A stretch of DNA of 64,000 nt from Siphonodentalium dalli (taxonomy: Eukaryota > Mollusca > Scaphopoda > Gadilida > Siphonodentaliidae): the NCBI GenBank assembly GCA_032622095.1, contig CP136068.1, forward strand, positions 124,503,989 to 124,567,988, written 5' to 3'. The notes under the pieces are model-generated. The model saw only the letters and a program-made list of their open reading frames with translations. It searched no databases and had not been told where the DNA came from. The translations under genes and the position numbers were made by a program. This document shows positions 11,988 through 24,300 of the stretch, in pieces; positions within the stretch are counted from its first letter, which is position 1; each line of letters opens with the position of its first letter.

Positions 11988-12228
11988 CTAACCCTTTCTA
12001 TACTGAATGGCTTCTCCCCACTCGGTCAGTAATAAAAGTATACATTTGTAGCATCTATTATTTATCTGGATGAATGTTAAGGAAATATGAGTAGGGAACA
12101 GACAATAGAAAGTGCAGAAGGAATCATACAATGGTGGGAGATGTTTAGATCGTTTGTTGAACTTATTATCTGAACATTCCCTGAGGGATAACTAATCGTC
12201 AATGAGAATTTAGTATAGAAAGGGTTAC
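11988..12228. mobile_element. TTAA-MITE family D
   Basis: CTAACCCTTTCTATACTGAA ... TTTAGTATAGAAAGGGTTAC. The flanking TTAA is mutated on both sides. Confidence 0.75.
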
Positions 12229-12539
12229 TGTGTGGATCATGTGGATCAATCTTTGACACACAATAAACCACAATGTAATTATCTTCACTCCAAAAGCCTT
12301 TTCAGCATCCATCATCTTCATAGTTTTAAAGGACGGAAACTACCAAGAAACTGCACTGAAGTCGACACGGAATTACAGAATTACGTGATTCTCGTATCTG
12401 AAGCTTTCAAAGCCCCACCTACAATGCTTCTATCATCTGCCGCCATGTGATATCCTCATTGATTTTAATTTGATCCAATACAATGTCGGACACAGAAAAC
12501 GCAGGTGACATATCTCTCACAACACTGTCTGAACAGGCC

Positions 12540-12927
12540 TTAACCCTTTACCCAACAAACCGGCCAAAAACGGCCAAATAAAGCTGCAACAGCCTAAATT
12601 ATCTTGGGTCTGTCTCAATAAAACCATACAAATATGGATATCATTGGAACCGGCTCATTGACCACATTGTGATGGTTACAGTTATACCCTGTGCCAATGC
12701 ATTCTCTTATATATGGGAGTCGACCATAGGTCGCCTCGCATATATAAGAGAATGCATTGGCCTAAAAAAACACTTTTTACCATTTTTTCTTACATTCTTT
12801 AACAATTGTATAATTTTTAATGTGTTAAGCCAATGCATTCTCTTATATATGCGAGGCGACCTATGGTCGACTCGCATATATAAGAGAATGCATTGGCACA
12901 GGGCCGTTCTGTTGGGTAAAGGGTTAA
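12540..12927. mobile_element. TTAA-MITE family A, full length
   Basis: TTAACCCTTTACCCAACAAA ... CTGTTGGGTAAAGGGTTAA with two hairpins. Confidence 0.92.
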
Positions 12928-14011
12928 TCCTGGGCTCATATTGGTATTATGATTATTATGTTATGTCTCAAGTTTAAGCCTGTAAGGTCTGTGGATGCTC
13001 AAGTAAAACTACATGGACTCTTTCTTGCTAGATTTAGCATGTGTCCTTATATGCACATAACAAATGAGACAATAATTTTGACAGAATGACCCCAAATTAA
13101 ATCACATGATAATATGTGGCAACTTTGGTAGATTTTAGTTAACAAATTCCACCGAAAGTGCCATAAGGAACGTTCAATTCAACATCATCTGATTTAAAAA
13201 TATAATACTAAGCCATTATGATAACATGAGATATATATATATATCAATTTTCATTTATGAAAATAATTTATCTGGGAAAATTAATCCTGAATAATATTAA
13301 CAGCTGTGTGTAATGATTGGGCCTCAGCTTACTAGAGACTTGAGAGAAGTGATTTCTACCTCCAGAATTGACGACATAAATATTATTAGTATAAAAAGCC
13401 CCCAGTTTATATAACAAAGACAGGCCAAGACTGAAAGTCCATATCCATACCATTGCCGACCAACTATAAATTGCTGAAAACATTTGGAAGGCAACCCACA
13501 CTCAAATTAGAGAAAACATGTGAATAAATTAAAAGATCTGTTTATCATACAACGATCATCAGATTATTGGCCATATGCAAATTTATTTCAAGAAACGTTC
13601 ACAGTGGTTCATGATACTAATAATAACCTGTTTCAGAATTTCAAACTGGGCCTACCCGCTATAGAAATAAAGAGAAGTTTGCGGAACAAAGAACACTTTT
13701 CTCCCAATTGCAAGTCGACTCATAAGCTGAGGTCTATTATAACATATATACAATCAGTGGTTGATCCAGATCAAATGGTAACCCGTCAGATCAGGATTGG
13801 ACGCATTATGTTTGGACAACCAATAGTTCTGGATAGGTAGTACTAAATATCTTACAACATCAAATGAGATTTTGATAAATAATACCGCAATGCACATAGA
13901 CTATCATCCCCTTTCATTTGTGATTTGAAATTTTCATTACCATATGAGGCAACATTTGGATTTTGTTTTTGAAGGTTTCGACATTACGGGAATTTCCTGC
14001 TTCAAACTTGT
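12928..14011. other. no gene recognised
   Basis: Contains a 106-codon ORF (plus, 13520-13840) without recognisable domain, repeat or splice context. Treated as non-coding. Confidence 0.5.
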
Positions 14012-14274
14012 TTAACACTTTCAGTGCCAGGGGCCGATCTCATCGGCCCTAATTTACGGTCTGTAAAATCGGCCCTAAAAAAAATAAAAAAATAAAAAAC
14101 ATTTTTTTTTAAAGATTTAAAAAAATTTATTAAAATTAAAAAAATTGTAAAAAATAATAACAAATGATGAAAAATTGTTAGGCGACCTATGGTCGACTCG
14201 CATATATAAGAGAATGCATTGGCACAGGGTATATGGGTTGATACAAAAATCAGACCTGGCACTCAAAGGGTTAA
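14012..14274. mobile_element. TTAA-MITE family B with a half hairpin
   Basis: TTAACACTTTCAGTGCCAGG ... CTGGCACTCAAAGGGTTAA. Left hairpin arm missing, right arm intact. A GGGCCGATCTCATCGGCCC palindrome lies near the left end. Confidence 0.8.
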
Positions 14275-15072
14275 ATTATTATCTGACGAACCCAAAATTA
14301 AACCCTGGATCAACTGCTGACAATAAACTCCTAATTCTCAGATACACCTAATGGTCAGATGTTCAAGGCTTATGACTTATGTGTTGTTATCATGACAACA
14401 ATACAATATTATCAAGCTATGCAGCTATATATATACACCATGATTAATCCAGATGGGACAGATCTTGTTCATAATTCATCTGAGAACACATCAGGTAATT
14501 AATCTTATCAATTTTGTGCTTCTGCAAAAAAAACATAAAAAGTATTAAAAAACCACCCACCTGCATAATAAAAATAGGCAAATTTTGCCTTTAATATAGT
14601 GATAACACAAATGTTTATATTTAATGATTTTATGAAAGATGACATTTCCTCCATCTCCAGCATACTCAACACATTCTCTTATATATGCGAGGCTCCCTAT
14701 GGGAGACTTGCATATATAAGAGAATGCACTGGCACAGGATCTTTATTTCTGCAGCACAGCTCATGTCATGAAATGGATAATAAACATGCATACCAAAAAA
14801 TAAGCAACATGCAGGATGGAAATTTTTTATGAAATTAATAAACGTGATTGAACGTTTATTTGAAACACTAGACTACATAATACATATTATAGGCGCTGAT
14901 GGAGGAAATGTCCAGGAATTGATTTATCAGCAACAGAGAAGAGACCCACATAATAAAATCATAAGATGTGGCCAGTCTCCACATTCATGACAAACAAACC
15001 ACAGGGGATTGTCATTACAATATATATATAAAGAAAAAAAAAGTTCGCCACTCAAACCTGCATCTCCAATGA

Positions 15073-15191
15073 TTTAATATATCAAAAGGTAGTTATCAAA
15101 ATTATATTTTCTGTCCTCGATTTGAATAGTCACCATTCATTAGGAGTTGCCTCAAAGTGGCATACTATTTTTGTCAATATATATTTTTAAT
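15073..15191 (-). terminator. candidate polyadenylation signals of SORL1
   Basis: On the minus strand the variant hexamer ATTAAA occurs at 15186-15191 and 15073-15078, about 125 and 240 nt after the stop. A canonical AATAAA occurs at 14855-14860. Which one is used cannot be decided from sequence in such AT-rich DNA. Confidence 0.25.
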
Positions 15192-15315
15192 GACGAGCCC
15201 TTTGTGTAACATGCTATTTGATCCATGTATGATGTATGAAGCTGATCACAGATCGCTTGTAATGATTTGGAAACTCATCCTGTCTTTCCATTCAGATGAA
15301 GTGATTTTTATCACG

Positions 15316-15380
15316 CTATGCTGTCAGCAACGGCTCGTCATCTGAGAAACCTCGAATCATCGGAGAATCTTCATCTTCAT
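15316..15380 (-). CDS. SORL1: SORL1 last coding exon: acidic cluster and GGA/adaptor-binding C-terminus, stop
   Basis: 65 bp of coding sequence, with acceptor TTTTTTTCAG (plus-strand CT at 15381-15382) and stop TAG at 15316-15318. It reads DEDEDSPMIRGFSDDEPLLT and a final Ala. Human SorLA ends [20 protein letters not shown], so the alignment is unambiguous. The end contains a strict DXXLL (DEPLL), the consensus for VHS domains of GGA adaptors, where vertebrates have a variant. This exon fixes the gene identity and orientation. Confidence 0.97.
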
Positions 15381-18300
15381 CTGAAAAAAAACAAATACAT
15401 ATCACTCATCCTGGTTCATGGGTGGCATTTATATTCATAACTGTCTGAGACATTTTATATACGTCAGATAATTTCAACCCGAATTAGGGTATAATATGAA
15501 TGAACTTATTTAGGATCAAGCCTGCAAATAGTGTGTCTGTCATTTCCAGAGGGTGAATTTAGTGACGCTATCCTGCATAGTGGGCTAGCATCACCAAATT
15601 CACCCTCTGGGGGACCTCATTCTGCTTAGGCCTCATCTTCTGGGAAGTATCTATACTGTCAAATTAACATTAATGTTTTAGTTACTTTTTCCATTCTCTT
15701 CAGTTTCTATATCTCCTAATTTGCAGAAGATAAAATGCATACCGTACTGACCCGGTTCAAAGCCCATGCCCGTGTTTAAGCCCACCCATATATTTTGGCC
15801 AAATTCCATGCACAGGGGTATATTCGTGTTTAAGCCCACCCCAAATTTTGTTCAATTTCAGCAGTGGTAAGTAAGTATTTGTTAATGATACTCCCCAAAT
15901 AAATAATTCCAAGAAGTATATTCACAAACGATCGGTGACGGCGAGAATGCCACGAAAAATGGAAAGTTATAATTCGTAGGTAAGTGATAATATTAAATGA
16001 AATAAAATAAAGTGAATCTTAAATTCACATTTCTTTATTCAATTATACTTCCCTGGGGAAACCAAACGTTTAACAGACATAAAATACAATAGAACCCACT
16101 TGCTAACAGCGTGCAATACTTTTAAGTTTAATCAAAGCGCACCTGTTCCAACTACAGTACCGGTACTGTAAAAACATATTTTTCGTGTTCAGTGACAACG
16201 TAGACCTATGTGTTCCTACATGTGGCCAAACACAAAGAACTGGCCTCTTGGTTATGTAAACACACAGTGGGTATCATAATGGAGCAGAAGGGGGAACTTG
16301 TCAATTAACAAAAATGTCTTCCAAACTGCGTCAACTTTATTCACTCGAAACCAAAATATTCAAACACGTGCTATTGTATACGTTTTTTATACGTTTTAGC
16401 ATTCGGCAAACCTCGTCAGATTCCGTCACCGTTTGCCCCCAGAGGTCACAGGTCGAGGAGTTCAGAATGCAGTTTTAGTAGAAATACAACTGCCTTGTCA
16501 GTGCTGTTAAATAATTACACTCACTGGCTTTTGTTAAACATGCAATTAGTCGCCATGTATGTAGACAATGGATGACGAATAAAGCGCCGGGCATATTGTT
16601 TTCCTAATCAGTCCTAATCGGATTAAATCGGAACATTGATATAAACTATAGTCAGACTATAGATAACCCACATTGCCGCTTACATAATAACCAGGGCATT
16701 CCTGACTCCAAGCATACACTTTGGGAACAAGACGGCTGTCAGTCAAGACTACATGTACTTACATAATAGTGTCATTTTAACATGGGAATGTTGTCCAATA
16801 AAACTACAAGACTTAAAGTGTTATTATAATATTTTAATATTCACATTTAATTGAAAAAATTCCCAAATAATCGGCGTCAGATCGGCTTTCATTGGTTTTA
16901 CTGTCCCGATTTCTTAGGATTTTTGGTTTGCATTTTTGCAAAGGGCCATATCCGAGTTTAAGCCCACTTGGATTTTTGAGCTCAAATAAAACAAAGGCCC
17001 CCTGGGCCTAAACGCGGGTCAGTACGGTAATCGAGGTGACTAATGGGTGAACATCACCAACTTCAACTGGCCATGGGAACTTCAATCTGATCATAGGTCT
17101 CTCATACTAGTTGAAGCCTAAGCAGAATGAGGTCCCCAGAGGGTGAATTTGGTGATGCTAGCCTGCTATGTGAGATAGCGTCACTAAATTCACCCTCTGG
17201 GGACCTCATTCTGCAAATGACAGACACACTATTGCAGCCTTGAGACAGAGCTTGTTGCTATGGTGATGATGATTTTATTTGATAGTTCTGGCTTCATGTT
17301 CGAGGCAAGCATCATTTATATTGTGTGACATCAACATAATGCATATCACCCATGTGATATACGGATTTGTAGACACGGCACGGCAAGAACAAGAATATAT
17401 TAATTACTAATATTGTCTGTCTGCTAATGTCCAAGCCTTGAAATAGCGTGTCTGTCATTTGCAGAATGAGGTTCCCAGAGGGTGAATTTAGTGATGCTAC
17501 CACGCATAGCGGGCAAGCATCACCAAATTCACCCTTTGGGAACCTCATTCTGCTGAGGTGTATGCAGAATGAGGTCCCCAGAGGGTGAATTTGGTGATGC
17601 TAGCCCTTGTAAGTCTTTATTTTTCAATTAATCAATTCTACGATGGGTGACGTGTAATAAACACAGAACGACACGTGTGTTAATGGGTTTGTCGATAAGG
17701 CACTTGTGCCATCATGGTAAGATAGAACTCGGGGCGGCACCTCTCATTATATCCCACCGCGCTGTCACTCATGTCATATCAACAAAACCTATTAATAGAC
17801 TTGTGTTGTTCTGTGTATGTACAAGCCTTGAAATAGGGTGTCTGTCATTTGCAGAATGAGGTCCCCAGAGGGTGAATTTAGTGATGCTACCCCGCATAGC
17901 AGGCTAGCATCACCAAATTCACACTCTGGGAACCTCATTCTGCTGAGGTGTAAGCAGAATGAGGTCCCCAGAGGGTGAATTTGGTGATGCTAGCCCACTA
18001 TGCGGGGTAGCATCACTAAATTCACCCTCTGGGGACCTCATTCTGCAAATGACAGACACCCTATTTCAAGGCTTGTGTATGTATTGCCTACTGGATATGC
18101 CCCTTTGTATTATAACTAACTCACCCAAATCGTTTGGCGATGTGAATTGTGTGGTTTCTAACTGTCTGTCATACCGACTGTTAGCATAAGCTAGGAAACT
18201 CCGTTGCAGCCTGCGGTGCCGATAGACCAGCACCCCAATTATCAGCAGAAGAACGAAAACAACAGCGGCTGTAGGAATGATGATAGCAGGTAGATTTTTT

Positions 18301-21300
18301 GATGATATTGACAAACCTGATGGCTGGCTTGGAACTGAAATCAGATGTTATACAAATAGATATTAAACACATTATTAAAATTCACTCATTGATCTACCTA
18401 GAAGGTAACTCCAATCTCCACTTAAGATTTCCAAGCCTGAGCTATGTCAGGAGGTGGAAAGTTTAGATTGACCTACACAGAAAACAACTTAATTGTTAAG
18501 TTTGTACACCACATAAAGGAATCTATGCTATCTGAAGTACGACATCTATAACAATAAAAATGTCAAAAAGATAGTTTTAGAAGGGAAATTTTGGGAGGAG
18601 CTTTCTCAGCAAGTATACAAATTGAGTGGAAATGAATAACTACCATAAAATGATCATGATCTCATATAGCAAAAGGCTTGAATGAAAACTTAATTGAGTT
18701 CAACACTGCTTCGAGAATTTTAACAGAATGTTAGGCGTGTGCTAGAAAATTATGAGAAGCCATTAAAAAAAACTGTTATGTACAGGAACTAGCTCAATGA
18801 ATACAAATCTTGGTATGCAGGTCAGTCCACTCAACATGGGAGCTATCAACATTCAATAGGCCACAGTGTTAGAGATAGCTCGTAAGCTGGGAATCTGGCT
18901 ATGGACATATGACTTAAAAGTGAAGCTAACCCTTTACCCAACAAAACGGCAAAAAAAAGCCCAAATAAAGCTTCACCATCTTCCGTCTGTCTCAATAACA
19001 CCATACAAATATGGATATCATTGGAACCGGTTCATTGACCACATTGTGATGATTACAGTTATGCCCTGTGCCAATGCATTCTCTTATATATGCGAGTGGA
19101 CCATAGGTCGCCTCGCATATATAAGAGAATGCATTGCCTTAACAATTTTATAATTTTTCCTTACATTTTTTAACAATTTTTATAATATTTTTCTACATTC
19201 TTTGACAATTTTATCATTTTTAATATGTGTTAAGCCAATGCATTCTCTTATATATGCGAGGCGACCTATGGTCGACTCGCATATATAAGAGAATGCATTG
19301 GCACAGGGCCGTTCTGTTGGGTAAAGGGTTAAATCTCATCTCAGCCCAAAGGTTTATATCAGTTCTTGCAAAATGGATGTTCACAATTTTCCAGTACACA
19401 CCTAACATTCGGATAGTTGAAATGTGTAAGTAATACTAAGATGGCTGCCGGTGGCCATGTTTTTCATCAAATTCGCTAGCTCCCATATAGAGGTGATCCT
19501 AAACATGGCTGTTAATTTCCAAAACAATTCTGCAATAATTGCGGGCTGAACGGAAATATTTCAATCCTTCAATCTAGTGGTCACCCTGAAGATCCATATG
19601 AAGTCTCGTGACGATCAGATGAGGTTCCTGGGATGTCGTCTGTAGGGTGTGCTGAAGGATTTGGTCATGCAAAGTGTAAAATCCAAGATGGCTGCCGGTA
19701 GCCATGTTTTTCATCAAAAATCGTTCAAATTCGATAGCGGGCTGCATGGTGTGCCGATAGATCCAAATTTGAAATCCAAGATGGTTGCTGGCAGCCATGT
19801 TTTTTAATGAATTTCAGTTAAAACGGAAGGCTCACATCTGGTGGTCACCCGGAAGATCCAAATAAAGTTTGGTTATGATCAGAGATGAATGATGTGACCA
19901 GTTGGGTGTGCCACAGGATATAGTCATGCAAAGTGTAAAATACAAGATGGTTGCTGGTGGCCATGTTTTTCAATAAAATGCGGAAAAAATTGATGAATCC
20001 CATCTTGTGGTCACCCTGAAGATCCATATGAAGTTTGGTGATGATCGGATGAGTGATGTTGTCTGTAGGGTGTGCCATAGGATTTAGTCATGCAAAGAGT
20101 AAAATTCAAGATGACTCCCGGCAGCCATGTTTTTCATTGAAAATAGATCAAATTCGATAGCTCCCAATTAAAGGTGATCCTAAACATGCCTGTAAATTTT
20201 CAAAATAATTCTCCAATAAATTCGGGCTGTATGATGTGCCAATGGAATCAAATTTGAAATCCAAGATGGCTGCTGGCGGTGATGTTTTTTAACGAATTTC
20301 GGGGGGAAAAGGGTGGCTCACATCTAAAGGTCACCCTGAAGATCCGTATGAAATTTGGTGACAATCCGATGATAGATGTGACCTGTAGGGCGTGCCGAAG
20401 GAATTAGTCATGCAAAGAGTAAAACATACAAGATGATGATAGCAGGTAGATTTTTTGATGATATTGACAAACCTGATGATGGCTGGCTTGGAACTGAAAT
20501 CAGATGTTATACAAATAGATATTAAACACATTATTAAAATTCACTCATTGATCTACCTAGAAGGTAACTCCAATCTCCACTTAAGATTTGAAATCCAAGA
20601 TGGCTGCTGGCGGTGATGTTTTTTAACGAATTTCGGGGAAAAAAGGGTGGCTCACATCAGGGACCAGCCTAGACCATATTTTCAGGGCGAAATGACTTCG
20701 CCCTACTATCAAAATAAGGCGAAGTGGCCGTTCTATAGGGCGAAGTGAGTCTACAAAACTTAAATTGAACAGTACTACGACAGGAGTCGCTATAGAACGA
20801 AAATAGGAGAGATGTAATATGTCAATTAAACTTATGAAACAATGGTTGAAATATGGAGTCTTTATGTTCACTTCATGACCCTAATAACTATTAATAATAC
20901 CCAAACATAATTGTGAGAGGATAGCAGCATTTTATATCGTAATTGTGGGAGAATGACAAGATTTTATTTCATATTTTTCGGGTTTTTAAAAATGCCAACA
21001 ATATTTATCAAACCGAAACAAAACGAAATCATGAACACTTTCACTGCGCTCTATTAGCAATCCCGTTTGAAAATTTAATATGCTTCACAAATGAATTTGT
21101 TTTAAAATTTCTTTAACCAAACTCCATAGAGGGAGTGATGAACTGACACATTGTGAGAGCTGTGAGTTGTAATCTTCATTGTAAGGTGTGGTAATCACGG
21201 TAATCTAAAAATCACAACAACCAGATTAACACTTGAGGCCCGACGATGTTTTCACAGCTGCCAGTAATCAGACTCCGTTGTCAACATGCTTCCAGATTGG

Positions 21301-24300
21301 AGCAATACAGGTGTTAATTGTTTTACAACACCCTGATAGTGGAGTATTGTGTGCAATCACTGTTGACAGTTGTAAATTATCCTAAATTATTTGGGGAATT
21401 TTGCCGATTTTCGTCTGTCAACTTTGGAATTTTCAGGGCGACTTGAACTTCGGCCGACTGCAAAAATAAGGCGAAGCGGACGGCGCTAGGGCGAAGAAGT
21501 CACCCACGTCGCCCTCTCGGCTGGTCCCTGGCTCACATCTAAAGGTCACCCCGAAGATCCGTATGAAATTTGGTGACAATCAGATGATAGATGTGACCTG
21601 TAGGGTGTGCCGAAGGAATTAGTCATGCAAAGAGTAAAACATACAAGATGGCTGCCATGATTTTTTGCTGAATGACAGCAAAATTACTCGTTATCATATC
21701 AACATCAACAGCCATGAAAAATTTCATAATCATTAGACCAATGATATGGACTGTAGCAAGAGCTAATGGATTTACATTGTTTAATCCTGAAAACCAAGAT
21801 GGCCATTTGGCGGCCATGTATTTTGGCCAAATGACCCCAAAATGACTTGTTCCCATCTACATATCAATGTCAACATCCAAGCCATAATGCAAAATGTTGA
21901 TGGACGAATACACACACACGGATGACGGATACCAGCCCATAGCAATATCAAACTTGACTTTGTCAAGTTGAGCTAAAAAGGCATCTTTTTCCATAACTTT
22001 TCCAGACCTGAAGGCGATATTATTCCAGACTACTGTACGAACACTGAAACAGGAAAATAATTTGAGCTGGCAACCCTGTTTTTGTAGAAGCCTAAACAAA
22101 TCACAACTTACCCTCGACAAATATCCGTCCACTTTCTGCACTGAAAGCACTCACATCATCATCCATAGTGGTGTAACGAACTTGGAAATATATAAATCCT
22201 CCATCTAGGCTATCAGGCGTGATGTTGTAGGAAGTGCTGCTAGTGTTTGCCAGGAATGTGAATTTTTGTGAATGTTCAGTTCTGTAGTATATCTGGTATG
22301 TCTGAAAGAAAGGTAACAGCATGCATATGTGATTTAAAAAAAATTTAAGTCATACCTTACTCCGGAAAAGGAGAATTTTCACATATCCCCAACAAAAACA
22401 TAGCCAGAGTGTCAATAGGATATGAAAAATAAATAGAAAAGTCATATTTCCAAGCCTGCAAATAGCGTGTCTGTCATATGCAGAATGAGGTCCCCACAGG
22501 GTGAATTTAGTGATGCTATCCCGGACAGCGGGCTAGCAACACCAAAATTAACCCTCTGGAGATCTCAATCTGCTTAGGCCTCATCTTCTGGGAAGTATCT
22601 ATAGTATCAAATTAACATTGTTTTTAGTTACATTTCCCTTCTAGGAAGTTTCTATATCCCCTAATTTGTAGAAGATAAAATTCATAATTGAGGTGCCTAA
22701 TGGGTGAACATCACCAAATTCAACTGGGGAACTTCAATCTGATCCTAGGTCTGCCATAGCAGTTGAGGGTCTTAGCAGAATGAGGTCCCCAGAGGGTGAA
22801 TTTAGTGATGCTAGCCCGCTATGCGGGATAGCGTCACAAAATTCACCCTCTGGGGACCTCATTCTGCAAATATCAGGCACGCATATTTCTTGAATACTTC
22901 CCTTCAATTTAACCCTTTTTATTCTAAATGGATTCTCCCAGTCAATTAAAAAGTGTACATTGGAATGATCTATTACTCACTTGGAGGGATGTTAACCCTT
23001 TCTATACTTTCTATACTATAGCATCATTGGTGAGTAGTTATCAAGTAGGAAATGTTCAACAAACGACCATATTTATGGGTTTAGAATTTGCGACATTTAA
23101 GAAAGAAATCATAGGTTGTTTGTTGAACTTATAATCTAAACATTTCCCTCAATAAATAGAGCTCCTTCTGCACTTTTTTTTATTTGTCATCTGATTGTAT
23201 CACCTTAACATCCCTCCAAATGATGGATCATTCCAATGTACACCTTTTAACTGACTGGGAGAATCCATTTAGTATAGAAAGGGTTAAGGTGGACAACAGG
23301 TAAACAAAAGTGCAGAAGGAGTCCTATTTATTGAGGGAAATGTTTAGATAATAAGTTCAACAAACAGGTCGTTTGTTGAATTTATTATCTGAACATTTCC
23401 TTTGGGATAACTACTCATCAATGAAGCTTTAGTATAAAAAGGGCTAATATTTGGTTCAGAATTTGCGACATTTAAGAAAGAAATCATTATCTTTGATAGA
23501 CCAGTCACTAAAGTATATTAGTATGTATTACTTTTATATCTATATTAACCCTTTACCCAACAAACCGGCCAAAAACGCCCAAATAAAGCTTCAACAGCCT
23601 AAAATATCTTCGGTCTGTCTCAATAGAACAAATATGGATATCATTGGAACCGGCTCCTTGACCACATTGTGATAGTTACAGTTATGCCCTGTGCCAATGC
23701 ATTCTCTTATATATGCGAGTCGACCATAGGTCGCCTCGCATATATAAGAGAATGCATTGGCATTAACACTTTTTACCATTTTTTCTTACATTCTTTAACA
23801 ATTTTATAATTTTTAATGTGTTAAGCCAATGCATTCTCTTATATATGCGAGGCGACCTATGGTCGACTCGCATATATAAGAGAATGCATTGGCACAGGGC
23901 CGTTCTGTTGGGTAAAGGGTTAAGCAAGTAATTTGAAATTTTTCCAACTGGTGGCCATTTATTGTTAAAATTTTGACAGAATGTGGAAAAAATTATACAG
24001 AACATAACAATCTCATCCTAATATGGGTCTGAAATTTCCAACAGTTGTTTAACCTAACCCTTTCATGAGGTTCATGACAGGGAGCTGTGCTGGTGCAGCA
24101 TTAAAGATCATGTGCTTATATATGTGAGGCTCCCTATGGGAGTTATTGGCACAGGGTTTTCGCCAAATTTCAGGAAGAGCCAGTCATGGAAGGATTAACG
24201 TATGAAACTTGAAACTATGAAACTTGAAACTTTTTGTTTACAATAGTTAGGTGGGAGAGGGGGGTGATTCACCCTCTAACACATCACAGTCCCTGGTTCT

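Larger units (their letters stand above)
19430..21976 (+). mobile_element. Helentron-like element with tandem core, carrying nested insertions
   Basis: Units with CAAGATGGCTGC, GGTCACCCTGAAGATCCATA and TTTAGTCATGCAAAGAGTAA. It ends with hairpin CAAACTTGAC-TTT-GTCAAGTTGAG and CTAA at 21976. The left end is unclear. The duplicated exon piece (20433-20590) and a hAT element (20658-21530) lie inside. Confidence 0.7.

Noticed and set aside
13520-13840. 106-codon plus-strand ORF in the 3' flank
   Set aside because: No family resemblance, no neighbouring exon pattern; not supported as a gene.
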